A stretch of 64,000 nt of DNA from Flavobacteriales bacterium (GTDB lineage Bacteria > Bacteroidota > Bacteroidia > Flavobacteriales > Flavobacteriaceae), in assembly GCA_020635875.1 (NCBI GenBank), contig JACJYY010000002.1, positions 186,001 to 250,000 of the forward strand. The letters run 5' to 3'. The notes below the pieces were generated by a model, which searched no databases, had not been told where the DNA came from, and was given only the letters and a program-made list of their open reading frames with translations. This document shows, in pieces, positions 1-7,508 of the stretch (its first letter is position 1; every line of letters begins with the position of its first letter). The position numbers and the translations under genes were made by a program.

Positions 1-525
1 CCTTACATGGGAGTTGGCCGAAATTTAGCGTACACCAGAGAGGTTTTTTTTGAAAATGACGGATTTGCCAATCACATGAAAATTCTATCAGGGGATGATG
101 ATTTGTTCGTTAATGGCGCAGCCAACAAAAACAATACAGCCATCTGTTTCCACAAAGAAGCGGCTACTACATCTGTTCCTAAAAAAACATTTTCGGAATG
201 GATTGATCAAAAAAGAAGACATATTTCTACAGCCAGTTTTTACAAAGGGAAAGACAAATTCTACTTGGGATTGTTTTATAGTTCGCAATTATTATTCATT
301 GTAGGAACACTAACCGTTTTAGCCTTACAACTCGATTATATTATTGTAGCTGCTTTGATTAGCAGTCGGTATTTGTTTTCGTACTTAAGCATTGGATTTG
401 GCGCTGGTAAATTAAATGAAAAAGGAATCCTTCCGTTATATCCAATAATCGAAATTGTATTGATCTTTTCTCAATTGTACTTATTTATTACCAACCTGTT
501 TATAAAACCAAACCGTTGGCGTTAG
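1..525 (+). CDS. Glycosyltransferase family 2 protein, C-terminal part (runs off the window start)
   Basis: The reading frame is already open at base 1, so the gene starts upstream and about 174 residues are visible. The visible part begins with MGVGRNLAY followed by a segment with GDDDLF, which resembles the acceptor/catalytic end of membrane GT2 enzymes. A W-x-x-QKRRH motif follows at about residues 66-72, matching the QxxRW-type motif of processive GT2 enzymes. Two to three hydrophobic segments end the protein. It probably transfers a sugar to an envelope glycan at the inner membrane; the substrate cannot be told. Its 3' end overlaps the next gene by 10 bases. Confidence 0.75.
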   Translation, partial: PYMGVGRNLAYTREVFFENDGFANHMKILSGDDDLFVNGAANKNNTAICFHKEAATTSVPKKTFSEWIDQKRRHISTASFYKGKDKFYLGLFYSSQLLFIVGTLTVLALQLDYIIVAALISSRYLFSYLSIGFGAGKLNEKGILPLYPIIEIVLIFSQLYLFITNLFIKPNRWR

Positions 526-1073
526 ATTTAAATCAAGAGATTGAAAAAGCTATTAAGGGAGAGCAAAAGGCTTTTACCAAATTACTGGATAGCTATTGGA
601 GCGATGTGTACAACTTCATGTTACAACGAACCTCAAGTGAAAATGACGCTGAAGACATTACTATAGAAACTTTCTCTAAGGCATTTGACAAAATCCACAC
701 CTACAATAATCAGTTTGCTTTTAACACGTGGTTAATTGCCATCGGTAAAAATATTCATATTGACTCTATTCGTAAGAAAAAACCTGACCTCAATTACAAT
801 ATTGATATTACCGAAGATCAAACTGCCAACAGAATAATAGATTCCTCTCCTACGGCAGAAGACGCCTTAATATTGGAACAAAACTTATCCGAATTGCTCC
901 AGTTTATCAAACAGCTAAAACCTGATTACCAAGAAATTATTCAATTGCGGTATTTTCAGGAATTGAGTTATAACGAAATCAGCGAACAATTAAACCTGCC
1001 TTTAAGTAACGTAAAAGTGCGATTACTCAGAGCTAAAAAACTATTGGCAGAAATCATTCAAAACACAAAATAA
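516..1073 (+). CDS. RNA polymerase sigma factor, ECF/sigma-70 family
   Basis: A 185-aa protein with the two domains of ECF sigma factors. Region 2 (about residues 20-95) includes DAEDITIETFSKAF and the W-L-I-A-I-G-KN stretch that bind core polymerase and the -10 element. Region 4 (about 130-185) has the helix-turn-helix YNEISEQLNLPLSNVKVRLLRAK. The likely start is TTG at 516, because no ATG occurs before region 2 and the reading frame is conserved from there. It overlaps the glycosyltransferase by 10 bases and touches the next gene (TAATG), so the three are probably cotranscribed. No anti-sigma gene is adjacent. Confidence 0.88.
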   Translation: MALDLNQEIEKAIKGEQKAFTKLLDSYWSDVYNFMLQRTSSENDAEDITIETFSKAFDKIHTYNNQFAFNTWLIAIGKNIHIDSIRKKKPDLNYNIDITEDQTANRIIDSSPTAEDALILEQNLSELLQFIKQLKPDYQEIIQLRYFQELSYNEISEQLNLPLSNVKVRLLRAKKLLAEIIQNTK

Positions 1074-2317
1074 TGACCACATTTACGCTTAAAGAAAAGT
1101 TATCACACCTTTTTAGTTTACCCGTAATTGTAGCAGCATTAGGCTACTTTGTAGACATCTATGATTTATTGTTGTTTGGAATTGTACGTGTACCGAGCTT
1201 AAAAGATATGGGATTAGACGTGGATGTTGCAGGTACAGTAATCTTGAACGCACAAATGATAGGATTACTCCTTGGAGGAATTATTTGGGGGGTATTTGGA
1301 GACAAAAAAGGAAGACTATCTGTACTTTTTGGTTCTATATTAGTGTATTCGGTAGCCAATATTGCCTGTGGTTTTCTACCTCAAATCAATTTTGGAGATA
1401 AAGTAACGATATACGCCATATTACGTTTCATTGCAGGAATTGGATTAGCAGGCGAATTAGGAGCAGGAATCACATTGGTATCCGAATCCTTACCTAAAGA
1501 ATTAAGAGCCATCGGAACATCTATTGTAGCTGGATTCGGATTATTAGGTGCTGTTGTAGCTCAACTTTCAGTAGAGTTGGCTGGCGACTGGACGATTGCC
1601 TATTTTATTGGAGGTGGACTTGGACTGTTATTATTACTACTTAGGGTTGGCGTTGTCGAAAGTGGTATTTACCAAGACATTGAAGAACAAGAATCCATTG
1701 AAAAAGGAAATTTCCTATCCTTTTTTACCAACAAAGTACGTTTCATCAAATACCTAAAATGTATTGCAATTGGTTTACCTACTTGGTTTTGCATAGGCAT
1801 TTTGGCACTTATGGGCAACCAGTTTGCTCCAGAATTAGGTATTGAAACTATTAATCCAGGAAAAGCCATTATGTGGGCCTATATTGGAATTTCCTTCGGG
1901 GACTTTTCTAGTGGTTTCATTTCACACTTTTTAGCTTCACGCAAAAAAGCCATTTTATACATGATGGGCTTTACTATTATAGGAGTAAGTTTAATGTTGT
2001 ACGGAGGTACTTCGACAGAAAACATGTATTATTTCTATTGTGCATGGTTAGGAGCAGGTTCAGGCTATTGGGCTATGTTTGTAACGGTAGGAGCCGAACA
2101 ATTTGGAACGAATATTCGGAGTACCGCAGCGACCACTATCCCTAATATGGTTCGTGGTTTCTTACCAATAATGTTGTTCTTTTTTGATTCATTCAAAGTA
2201 TCGATTAGAGTCATTGACTCAGCTGCAATTGTAGGCATTGCAACCTTTATAATTGCCATATACGCCACGGCAACTATCGAAGAAACCCATAATAAAGATT
2301 TAGATTTTGTTGAATAA
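1073..2317 (+). CDS. MFS transporter (metabolite:H+ symporter type)
   Basis: A 414-aa polytopic membrane protein with about 12 hydrophobic segments. After TM2 it carries the MFS loop motif GVFGDKKGR (about residues 74-82) and later an RxxGxxxxGELGAG stretch (about 117-130). These are typical of the sugar/metabolite symporter branch. The start ATG shares one base with the stop of the sigma-factor gene, implying translational coupling. The substrate cannot be deduced. Family assignment is firm; a specific gene name is not supportable. Confidence 0.85.
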   Translation: MTTFTLKEKLSHLFSLPVIVAALGYFVDIYDLLLFGIVRVPSLKDMGLDVDVAGTVILNAQMIGLLLGGIIWGVFGDKKGRLSVLFGSILVYSVANIACGFLPQINFGDKVTIYAILRFIAGIGLAGELGAGITLVSESLPKELRAIGTSIVAGFGLLGAVVAQLSVELAGDWTIAYFIGGGLGLLLLLLRVGVVESGIYQDIEEQESIEKGNFLSFFTNKVRFIKYLKCIAIGLPTWFCIGILALMGNQFAPELGIETINPGKAIMWAYIGISFGDFSSGFISHFLASRKKAILYMMGFTIIGVSLMLYGGTSTENMYYFYCAWLGAGSGYWAMFVTVGAEQFGTNIRSTAATTIPNMVRGFLPIMLFFFDSFKVSIRVIDSAAIVGIATFIIAIYATATIEETHNKDLDFVE

Positions 2318-2334
2318 CTTTAACCCATAAAAAA

Positions 2335-2793
2335 ATGAAAAAACTATTTATCCTATTGCTGTTTTCAGCAGTTACATTACAAGCACAAGAAAACGATTCC
2401 AATGAGGAATTACACATACACAAAAACTCATTAACTATTGGAATCCTCCAAGGTGGAGGTTCGTTAATAGGTGTTGACTACGAACGTATGTTAGGTCAAT
2501 ACATAGGTGTACAAGTGGGTGCAGGAATTTTAGGTGCAGGCGCGGGTGTAAATATTCATTTTGCCCCTCGTGTCAAAAGCTCCTTATTATCCATTCAATA
2601 CAGACATCAAGGTTTTGGGAATAATCATGCACAAAGTATGGTTGGCCCTTCTTACATTTATCGAGCAAGAAAATGGTTCACCTTTCAAGTGGGCGTAGCT
2701 GCCCTTACAAGAACAGGACCGGCATGGCCTGCCAACATACAACATCCTGGGATTATGCTAACCTATTCCATAGGCGGTTATATACCTTGGTAA
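2335..2793 (+). CDS. Small outer-membrane beta-barrel-like protein, function unknown
   Basis: A 152-aa protein with a clear signal peptide (MKKLFILLLFSAVTLQAQ, cleavage expected after residue 18). The mature part is glycine-rich with alternating hydrophobic/polar strands and a C-terminal aromatic residue (IPW), as in small outer-membrane barrels. I do not recognise a named family. It follows the MFS gene by 17 bases in the same direction and may be cotranscribed. The 104 bases after it hold only the probable lipA promoter. Confidence 0.6.
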   Translation: MKKLFILLLFSAVTLQAQENDSNEELHIHKNSLTIGILQGGGSLIGVDYERMLGQYIGVQVGAGILGAGAGVNIHFAPRVKSSLLSIQYRHQGFGNNHAQSMVGPSYIYRARKWFTFQVGVAALTRTGPAWPANIQHPGIMLTYSIGGYIPW

Positions 2794-2849
2794 ACAAAGT
2801 ACATTTGGTTTTATAAGTACATAAGGCCAATTTATATGTAAACCATAAA

Positions 2850-2876
2850 TTGAATCGTATTAGTTAAGTATCTTTG
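2850..2876 (+). promoter_or_regulatory. Possible lipA promoter
   Basis: TATCTTTG at 2869-2876 matches the Bacteroidota -7 element TAnnTTTG, 21 bases before the lipA ATG. A TTG at 2850-2852 lies 16 bases upstream, shorter than the usual 19, so the -33 part is weak. Confidence 0.35.
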
Positions 2877-2897
2877 CTTTTCAAAATTGGGACTATA

Positions 2898-3773
2898 ATG
2901 AGTGATTCTGTAGAACAAACCGCAACTAAACCAACTCCAAAACCCAAATGGCTTCGGGTAAAATTACCTACGGGTAAAAAATACACAGAGCTAAGAGGAT
3001 TAGTCGACAAGTATAAACTCAACACTATTTGTACTTCTGGGAGCTGTCCTAATATGGGAGAATGCTGGGGAGAAGGAACAGCTACATTTATGATTTTAGG
3101 GAATATCTGTACCCGTTCATGTGGTTTTTGTGGTGTAAAAACAGGAAGACCAGAAACCGTAGATTGGGATGAACCTGAGAAAGTAGCTCGTTCTATTAAA
3201 ATCATGAAAATCAAACATGCGGTAATCACAAGTGTAGACCGTGACGACCTTAAAGATGGTGGTTCTATCATCTGGGCAGAAACGGTTGAGGCTATTCGAA
3301 GAATGAACCCAACGACAACTTTAGAAACGTTAATTCCTGATTTTCAAGGCAACGAAAGACTGTTAGACCGTATCATTGAAGTTGCTCCTGAAGTCGTTTC
3401 ACACAATATAGAAACCGTACGTCGATTGACTCGTGAAGTTCGTATTCAAGCCAAATACGACAGAAGTATGGCCGTACTCAAATACCTCAAAGAAAGTGGA
3501 TTGAATCGTACCAAGTCGGGGATTATGCTCGGGTTAGGCGAAACCGAAGAAGAAGTTTTAGAAACCATCCGTGATCTAAGAGAAGCTAAAGTAGATGTAG
3601 TGACTATCGGGCAATATTTACAACCCTCCAAAAAACATTTACCTGTTAAGGAATTCATTTCGCCAGAGCAATTCAAAAAATATGAGACTTACGCCAAAGA
3701 ATTAGGCTTTGTACATGTAGAAAGTGGTGCTTTGGTTCGCTCGTCGTATCATGCCGAGAAACACATACATTAA
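2898..3773 (+). CDS. lipA: Lipoyl synthase (radical SAM)
   Basis: A 291-aa enzyme that inserts two sulfurs into protein-bound octanoyl groups to make lipoyl cofactor, here needed by the pyruvate dehydrogenase E2 at the other end of the window. Both iron-sulfur sites are visible: the auxiliary cluster motif CTSGSCPNMGECW (CX4CX5C) and the radical-SAM motif CTRSCGFC (CX3CX2C). The C-terminal RSSYHAE tail carries the conserved RSSY serine ligand. The frame is open eight codons further up from a TTG, but ATG 2898 is preferred because the upstream codons overlap the probable promoter. A bidirectional hairpin follows. Confidence 0.97.
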   Translation: MSDSVEQTATKPTPKPKWLRVKLPTGKKYTELRGLVDKYKLNTICTSGSCPNMGECWGEGTATFMILGNICTRSCGFCGVKTGRPETVDWDEPEKVARSIKIMKIKHAVITSVDRDDLKDGGSIIWAETVEAIRRMNPTTTLETLIPDFQGNERLLDRIIEVAPEVVSHNIETVRRLTREVRIQAKYDRSMAVLKYLKESGLNRTKSGIMLGLGETEEEVLETIRDLREAKVDVVTIGQYLQPSKKHLPVKEFISPEQFKKYETYAKELGFVHVESGALVRSSYHAEKHIH

Positions 3774-3780
3774 ACGAATA

Positions 3781-3808
3781 AAAAAAGTCACTAACTAGTG
3801 GCTTTTTT
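3781..3808. terminator. Bidirectional terminator between lipA and lpxK
   Basis: A-run, inverted repeat (gtcacta / tagtggc) and T-run form a hairpin with A/T tracts on both sides. It can terminate both converging transcripts. It overlaps the last codons of lpxK. Confidence 0.7.
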
Positions 3809-4822
3809 ATTTTGTATCACTTCCAAAATCAATTGGTCAAAATCCTCCTGTCTTTCCAGAAACTCCGTTTTAATGGGTTGATAATACAATTGTTCAGCGG
3901 GTAGACGATTTTGCAAACGCACATAATCCTTTTCGGTAGTTATTATTTTTCTTCCTTTGGCTCTAACCAAAATCGTAGTAATATCGTTTTCACTAAAATT
4001 ATGATGATCTGGGAATAACAATACCTCATGCCCATCATTACCTTGTTTAATATAGTCCACAAACGGTTGTGGTTTAGCAATTCCAGCAACAATCAAACAA
4101 GATTCTTTTACCAAATCATTCAACAAAATAGAAGCCTCTTTAGAATATAACTTTTCATCATACGTTACAGTAGAGAAAAACACAGGACTATCTGTGTATT
4201 TGTTGATTCTTGTAGTAATTGCATTCATCTCCTTATGAGACAAATCAACTGGACATTTGGTAACCACCACAACATCAGAACGTTTAGCTCCTGCACGAGT
4301 TTCTCGCAAATTTCCCACTGGCACTACCCAATCATTCACATACAACTCGTCATATGCCGTAAGCAGGATATAATAATCTGCCTTTACCTTGCGATGCTGA
4401 TAGGCGTCGTCCAACAAGATAACCTCTGGACTTTTATCCAATTGCAACAAATTAGTAATTCCCTCTACTCGATTCTCATCCACAGCCACAGTAATTTCAG
4501 GGAATTTTGAATGGAATTGAAAAGGTTCATCTCCTAAATCGGACATTTTGGTTTGGGCTGTAGCCAAAACAAAACCTTTCGTTTTTCGGCCATAGCCTCT
4601 ACTTAACGTTGCTAAAGCATATCTTTCCTGTAATAAGCGAATCAAATACTCAATTTGTGGAGATTTACCTGTACCACCCATAGACAAATTACCAACTGCA
4701 ATCACAGGCACAGGAAACGAAGTTGAAGCCAACCAACCTTTATCAAAAAAATAGTTTCTCACAGCCATCGCACTAGCATAAATTATGGATAGAGGAAACA
4801 AGATTTTTCGAAGTATTTTCAT
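3791..4822 (-). CDS. lpxK: Tetraacyldisaccharide 4'-kinase
   Basis: A 343-aa inner-membrane-associated kinase that phosphorylates the 4' position of the lipid A precursor. An N-terminal hydrophobic helix (residues 6-22) is followed by GNLSMGGTGKSP (44-55), the P-loop of LpxK. YGRKTKGF and the DDAYQHRKV motif (acidic ligand plus H) are also present. Length fits the family. lpxB, encoding the preceding step, is about 48 kb away in this window, so the lipid A genes are dispersed here. It is convergent with lipA and divergent from the TlpA-like gene. Confidence 0.95.
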   Translation of the reverse strand: MKILRKILFPLSIIYASAMAVRNYFFDKGWLASTSFPVPVIAVGNLSMGGTGKSPQIEYLIRLLQERYALATLSRGYGRKTKGFVLATAQTKMSDLGDEPFQFHSKFPEITVAVDENRVEGITNLLQLDKSPEVILLDDAYQHRKVKADYYILLTAYDELYVNDWVVPVGNLRETRAGAKRSDVVVVTKCPVDLSHKEMNAITTRINKYTDSPVFFSTVTYDEKLYSKEASILLNDLVKESCLIVAGIAKPQPFVDYIKQGNDGHEVLLFPDHHNFSENDITTILVRAKGRKIITTEKDYVRLQNRLPAEQLYYQPIKTEFLERQEDFDQLILEVIQNKKATS

Positions 4823-4904
4823 CTTACGAATGTATAAATTTATTTATACTTTTGCTCATCATTTACCCCCACCAATAGGATTCTTTAAACCCAAAAAAAT
4901 AATC

Positions 4905-6023
4905 ATGAAAAAAATAGTTTTACTACTTGCCTTTTTTACTATTTTCTTGTCTTGTCAAGAAAAGAAAGAAATAAACTTTCAAATTTCGGGAACAGCCAAT
5001 AACTTCAATGAAGGAAAAGCGATTTACTTAGAACGACAAAAAAACCTGAGCTTAGAAACTGTTGATACAGCCTATATCGAGAAAGGTAAATTTGAATTTA
5101 CAGGAGACGAAACCTTGCCAGATTTGTATTTTTTACGTATTGAAGGCATGGGAGATAAAATTCCTGTAATTGTTGAAAAAGGAAACATTCAAATTGAACT
5201 TAACAAGGACTCTATTTTTGCTAGCAAGGTAAGTGGCACTTATAATAATGAGGAGTTACATAGTTACAAAACGGGAGCTATTGCAAAAAAAAGGAAGGAA
5301 CTTAACACCGTTAATTACCTTTTTTCTAAAGCATCAAGAGACAACGATCAAGCCAGTGCACAAAAATATAGTGATGAGTATTACAAAATAGATAAAGAAA
5401 TCTTAGACCTTAACTTTAACTATGTAAAAAACCATCCTAATAGTTTCATTTCTGTCCTTGTATTGTCTGATATCATCCATAAGTCAGATGTAGATTTACA
5501 GCAAGTTATGAAATACTTCAACGGTCTTTCGTCTGAACTCAAACATACTGTCAAAGGAAAAAGCATTACCGATGCCTACGAAAATTTGACTCGAGTAGAA
5601 GTCAGAAAAAAAGCACCCTTTTTTACTGGAGCAACACCTGATGGCAAAGCACTATCCTTAACTGATGTAAAAGGAAAAGTTACCTTGATCGATTTTTGGG
5701 CTTCTTGGTGTGGTCCTTGCCGAAAAGAAAGTCCTTATCTGGTAAAAACCTATAACGATTTTAAAGACAAAGGGTTGAGCATCATAAGTATTTCCTTAGA
5801 CGAAAACAAAGACAACTGGAAGGAAGCCATTACAACCGACCACCTTAATTGGCATCATGTTTCTAACCTGAAAGGCTGGAACGAACCTATTGCACAATTG
5901 TATAATGTAAAAGGCATCCCTGCTGCCTTTTTAATGGATGAAAATGGCGTTATCGTAGCCAAGGATTTGAGACAAAAAGACCTCTACAACAAAATCGCCG
6001 AATTATTGAAAAAAGAGGACTAA
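4905..6023 (+). CDS. TlpA-like thiol-disulfide oxidoreductase lipoprotein with DUF4369 domain
   Basis: A 372-aa protein. The lipoprotein signal MKKIVLLLAFFTIFLSC has its lipid Cys at residue 17. A DUF4369-type beta domain covers about 25-120, a helical linker 120-235, and an AhpC/TSA-thioredoxin-like domain 237-372. The redox motif is W268-C269-G270-P271-C272, and a cis-Pro follows in GIPAAF. It probably reduces or isomerises disulfides on the periplasmic or surface side. The frame stays open 40 codons upstream, but those codons overlap the start of lpxK, and ATG 4905 opens directly into a signal peptide. TACTTTTG at 4847-4854 is a possible -7 element. Confidence 0.88.
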   Translation: MKKIVLLLAFFTIFLSCQEKKEINFQISGTANNFNEGKAIYLERQKNLSLETVDTAYIEKGKFEFTGDETLPDLYFLRIEGMGDKIPVIVEKGNIQIELNKDSIFASKVSGTYNNEELHSYKTGAIAKKRKELNTVNYLFSKASRDNDQASAQKYSDEYYKIDKEILDLNFNYVKNHPNSFISVLVLSDIIHKSDVDLQQVMKYFNGLSSELKHTVKGKSITDAYENLTRVEVRKKAPFFTGATPDGKALSLTDVKGKVTLIDFWASWCGPCRKESPYLVKTYNDFKDKGLSIISISLDENKDNWKEAITTDHLNWHHVSNLKGWNEPIAQLYNVKGIPAAFLMDENGVIVAKDLRQKDLYNKIAELLKKED

Positions 6024-6027
6024 TCTG

Positions 6028-6058
6028 TTTGGAACAAACAAAAACAACACTATATTTG
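6028..6058 (+). promoter_or_regulatory. Promoter of tRNA-Tyr
   Basis: TTTG at 6028-6031, 19-base spacer, TATATTTG at 6051-6058. This is a full match to the Bacteroidota consensus TTG-N19-TAnnTTTG, 28 bases before the mature tRNA 5' end. Confidence 0.8.
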
Positions 6059-6086
6059 CACGCCTCTACAACGTAGAGACGGTCTC

Positions 6087-6169
6087 GGGGAGATACTCAA
6101 GCGGCCAACGAGGGCAGACTGTAACTCTGCTGATTTACGTCTTCGCAGGTTCGAATCCTGCTCTCCCCA
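6087..6169 (+). tRNA. tRNA-Tyr (anticodon GTA)
   Basis: An 83-nt class II tRNA. The acceptor stem is GGGGAGA (6087-6093) with TCTCCCC (6162-6168) and discriminator A at 6169. The anticodon stem is GCAGA/TCTGC (6114-6118/6126-6130) around the loop CTGTAAC, with anticodon GTA at 6121-6123. It has a long variable arm and the T-loop TTCGAAT. CCA is not encoded (CAC follows). The anticodon is normal, so this is not an amber suppressor. Confidence 0.97.
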
Positions 6170-6170
6170 C

Positions 6171-6198
6171 AAAAGCCTAGATTTTCTAGGCTTTTTTT
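6171..6198 (+). terminator. Rho-independent terminator of tRNA-Tyr
   Basis: AAAAGCCTAG (6171-6180), loop ATTTT, CTAGGCTTTT (6186-6195), then further T residues. It begins one base after the tRNA 3' end. Confidence 0.85.
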
Positions 6199-6224
6199 AT
6201 TAATTAATTTTACCTCAACGGATT

Positions 6225-6953
6225 ATGAAAAAAATAATTGCTTTTGTTGTATTTGCCTTCCTAACAGGATGTGCCGAATTAAACACCGTAGTCAACCAAA
6301 TTCCTGATTTATCTAAATTGCCTGCAATGACTCCCGCATTAACACAAGGAGATATTGCCAATGGATTGAAAGAAGCACTAAACAAAGGAATCGAAAAGCA
6401 GGTGGTTAAATTAACTGCTCAAGATGGGTATTACAAAAATGCAGCTGTAAAAATTCTATTACCAGCAGAGTTACAAAAGGTAGATACAAAACTGCGTCAA
6501 TTAGGGATGGGACAATTAGCCGACGAAGGTTTAAAACTCCTGAATCGTGCCGCTGAAGAAGCCGTTAAAGAAGCCACTCCAATATTTGTAAACGCCATTA
6601 CAAATATGTCTTTTACAGATGCTAAAAATATTTTGATGGGACAAAATGATGCTGCCACTATGTATCTAAAAAATTCAACTTCCACAGCATTATACGGTAA
6701 ATTCAATCCTGTAATCGAACGCTCTTTAAACAAAGTTGGTGCGACTCGTGCCTGGGCTTCTATTATTGATAAGTACAATGCGATTCCATTAGTGACTAAA
6801 GTAAATCCTAACTTAACGGATTACACCACAAACAAAGCAATGGAAGGTGTTTTTAAAATGATTGCTGTAGAAGAAGGCAACATCAGAACAAATCTCAATT
6901 CCAGAACTACAGATTTATTGAAAAAGGTTTTCGAACTACAAGACAAAAAATAG
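6225..6953 (+). CDS. DUF4197 lipoprotein
   Basis: A 242-aa protein. The lipoprotein signal MKKIIAFVVFAFLTGC has its lipid Cys at residue 16. The remainder is mostly helical and matches DUF4197 by pattern: GLKEAL, a GYY..AVKILLP segment, TDAK-type repeats and a NPxLTDYTTNKAMEGVF block near 195. The family has no known function and is common in Proteobacteria and Bacteroidota. It stands alone between two strong terminators, so it is probably monocistronic. Confidence 0.85.
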   Translation: MKKIIAFVVFAFLTGCAELNTVVNQIPDLSKLPAMTPALTQGDIANGLKEALNKGIEKQVVKLTAQDGYYKNAAVKILLPAELQKVDTKLRQLGMGQLADEGLKLLNRAAEEAVKEATPIFVNAITNMSFTDAKNILMGQNDAATMYLKNSTSTALYGKFNPVIERSLNKVGATRAWASIIDKYNAIPLVTKVNPNLTDYTTNKAMEGVFKMIAVEEGNIRTNLNSRTTDLLKKVFELQDKK

Positions 6954-6972
6954 TTAGATATATGCCTCAACC

Positions 6973-7010
6973 AAAAAAGGCTTGTTTGCAAATGCAAACA
7001 AGCCTTTTTT
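6973..7010 (+). terminator. Strong hairpin terminator after the DUF4197 gene
   Basis: AAAAAAGGCTTGTTTGC (6973-6989), four-base loop AAAT, then the exact complement ending in six T. The stem is 17 bp and also works for minus-strand transcription from the small ORF at 7040. Confidence 0.85.
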
Positions 7011-7039
7011 GGTATTATCTCTTTTGAATAAGTAACAAG

Positions 7040-7168
7040 TTATTTAGAGATGTAACCGTACAGTTGCCCAAATGCGTATCCAATGAAATAAACAAAAATA
7101 ACTAGGGCGATTACTTTAATAATCAACTCCTGAAAAGACATTTCTTTTAATTGTTTAAAAACTTTCAT
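7040..7168 (-). CDS. Small single-span membrane protein (42 aa), function unknown
   Basis: A minus-strand frame reads MKVFKQLKEMSFQELIIKVI, then the hydrophobic stretch ALVIFVYFIGYAF, and ends GQLYGYISK. A basic N-terminus precedes one transmembrane helix (about residues 15-33). The stop lies 30 bases before the 17-bp hairpin at 6973-7010, which can serve as its terminator. The helix pattern, basic start and neat flanking support a real gene, but no family is recognised and no clear -7 element is seen. Confidence 0.5.
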   Translation of the reverse strand: MKVFKQLKEMSFQELIIKVIALVIFVYFIGYAFGQLYGYISK

Positions 7169-7289
7169 ATTTCAAATATTAATGATTGTAATTTATTCTA
7201 AGGCTCCATCTACCAAAGTACTTTGGCAAATTTACATTCTATTTATAAATAAAATCAAGAACATTCACATAGTAGCAAATAATTAACAT

Positions 7290-7325
7290 ATTGGTTGCTA
7301 TGTTTATACTTCCGAAAAAGAATAG
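7290..7325 (+). pseudogene. Relic of a DUF3267 gene: last 11 codons only
   Basis: Codons at 7290-7325 read IGCYVYTSEKE-stop, identical to the last 11 residues of the intact DUF3267 gene ending at 17751. Just upstream the frame is closed by TAA (7284-7286), so only the 3' tail survives. It is part of the longer direct repeat described separately. Confidence 0.7.
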
Positions 7326-7378
7326 CATCTAAACAATCGGATAATGTTTACACTCCATTATGTCAGGTATTTTGTTTT
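7290..7378 (+). repeat. Direct repeat copy A (pairs with 17716-17804)
   Basis: 89 bases matching 17716-17804 with five differences, all counted by eye. The shared core includes atctaaacaatcggata and tgtttacactccattatgtca. Similarity fades through about 11 further bases that differ only by transitions. The two copies bracket about 10.4 kb of accessory genes. The 340-base gap 7169-7508 holds this repeat, the DUF3267 relic and the fic control region. Confidence 0.85.
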
Positions 7379-7413
7379 ACCTACTTATTACCACCAAGCA
7401 GAAAAGAACAACC

Positions 7414-7506
7414 TGCGGAGAATAACAGGAATTAAAAGAGCAAAATTTGCGGAGATTATTTGGTTTGCGGAGAAAAGAACTTATATTTACCGCATAATAT
7501 GCGGAG
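7414..7506 (+). promoter_or_regulatory. Candidate fic operator: four TGCGGAG repeats plus a palindrome
   Basis: TGCGGAG occurs at 7414-7420, 7448-7454, 7466-7472 and 7500-7506. The last copy is inside the palindrome CCGCAT-AAT-ATGCGG (7490-7504), only 4 bases before the chosen ATG. A -7-like TATATTTA lies at 7483-7490. In the downstream protein a winged-helix-like C-terminus is a plausible binder, so autoregulation is likely (inference). Confidence 0.55.
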
Positions 7507-7508
7507 AT

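Noticed and set aside
2874..2897. TTG start of lipA eight codons upstream
   Set aside because: These bases overlap the probable -7 element, and the extra residues are not family-like.
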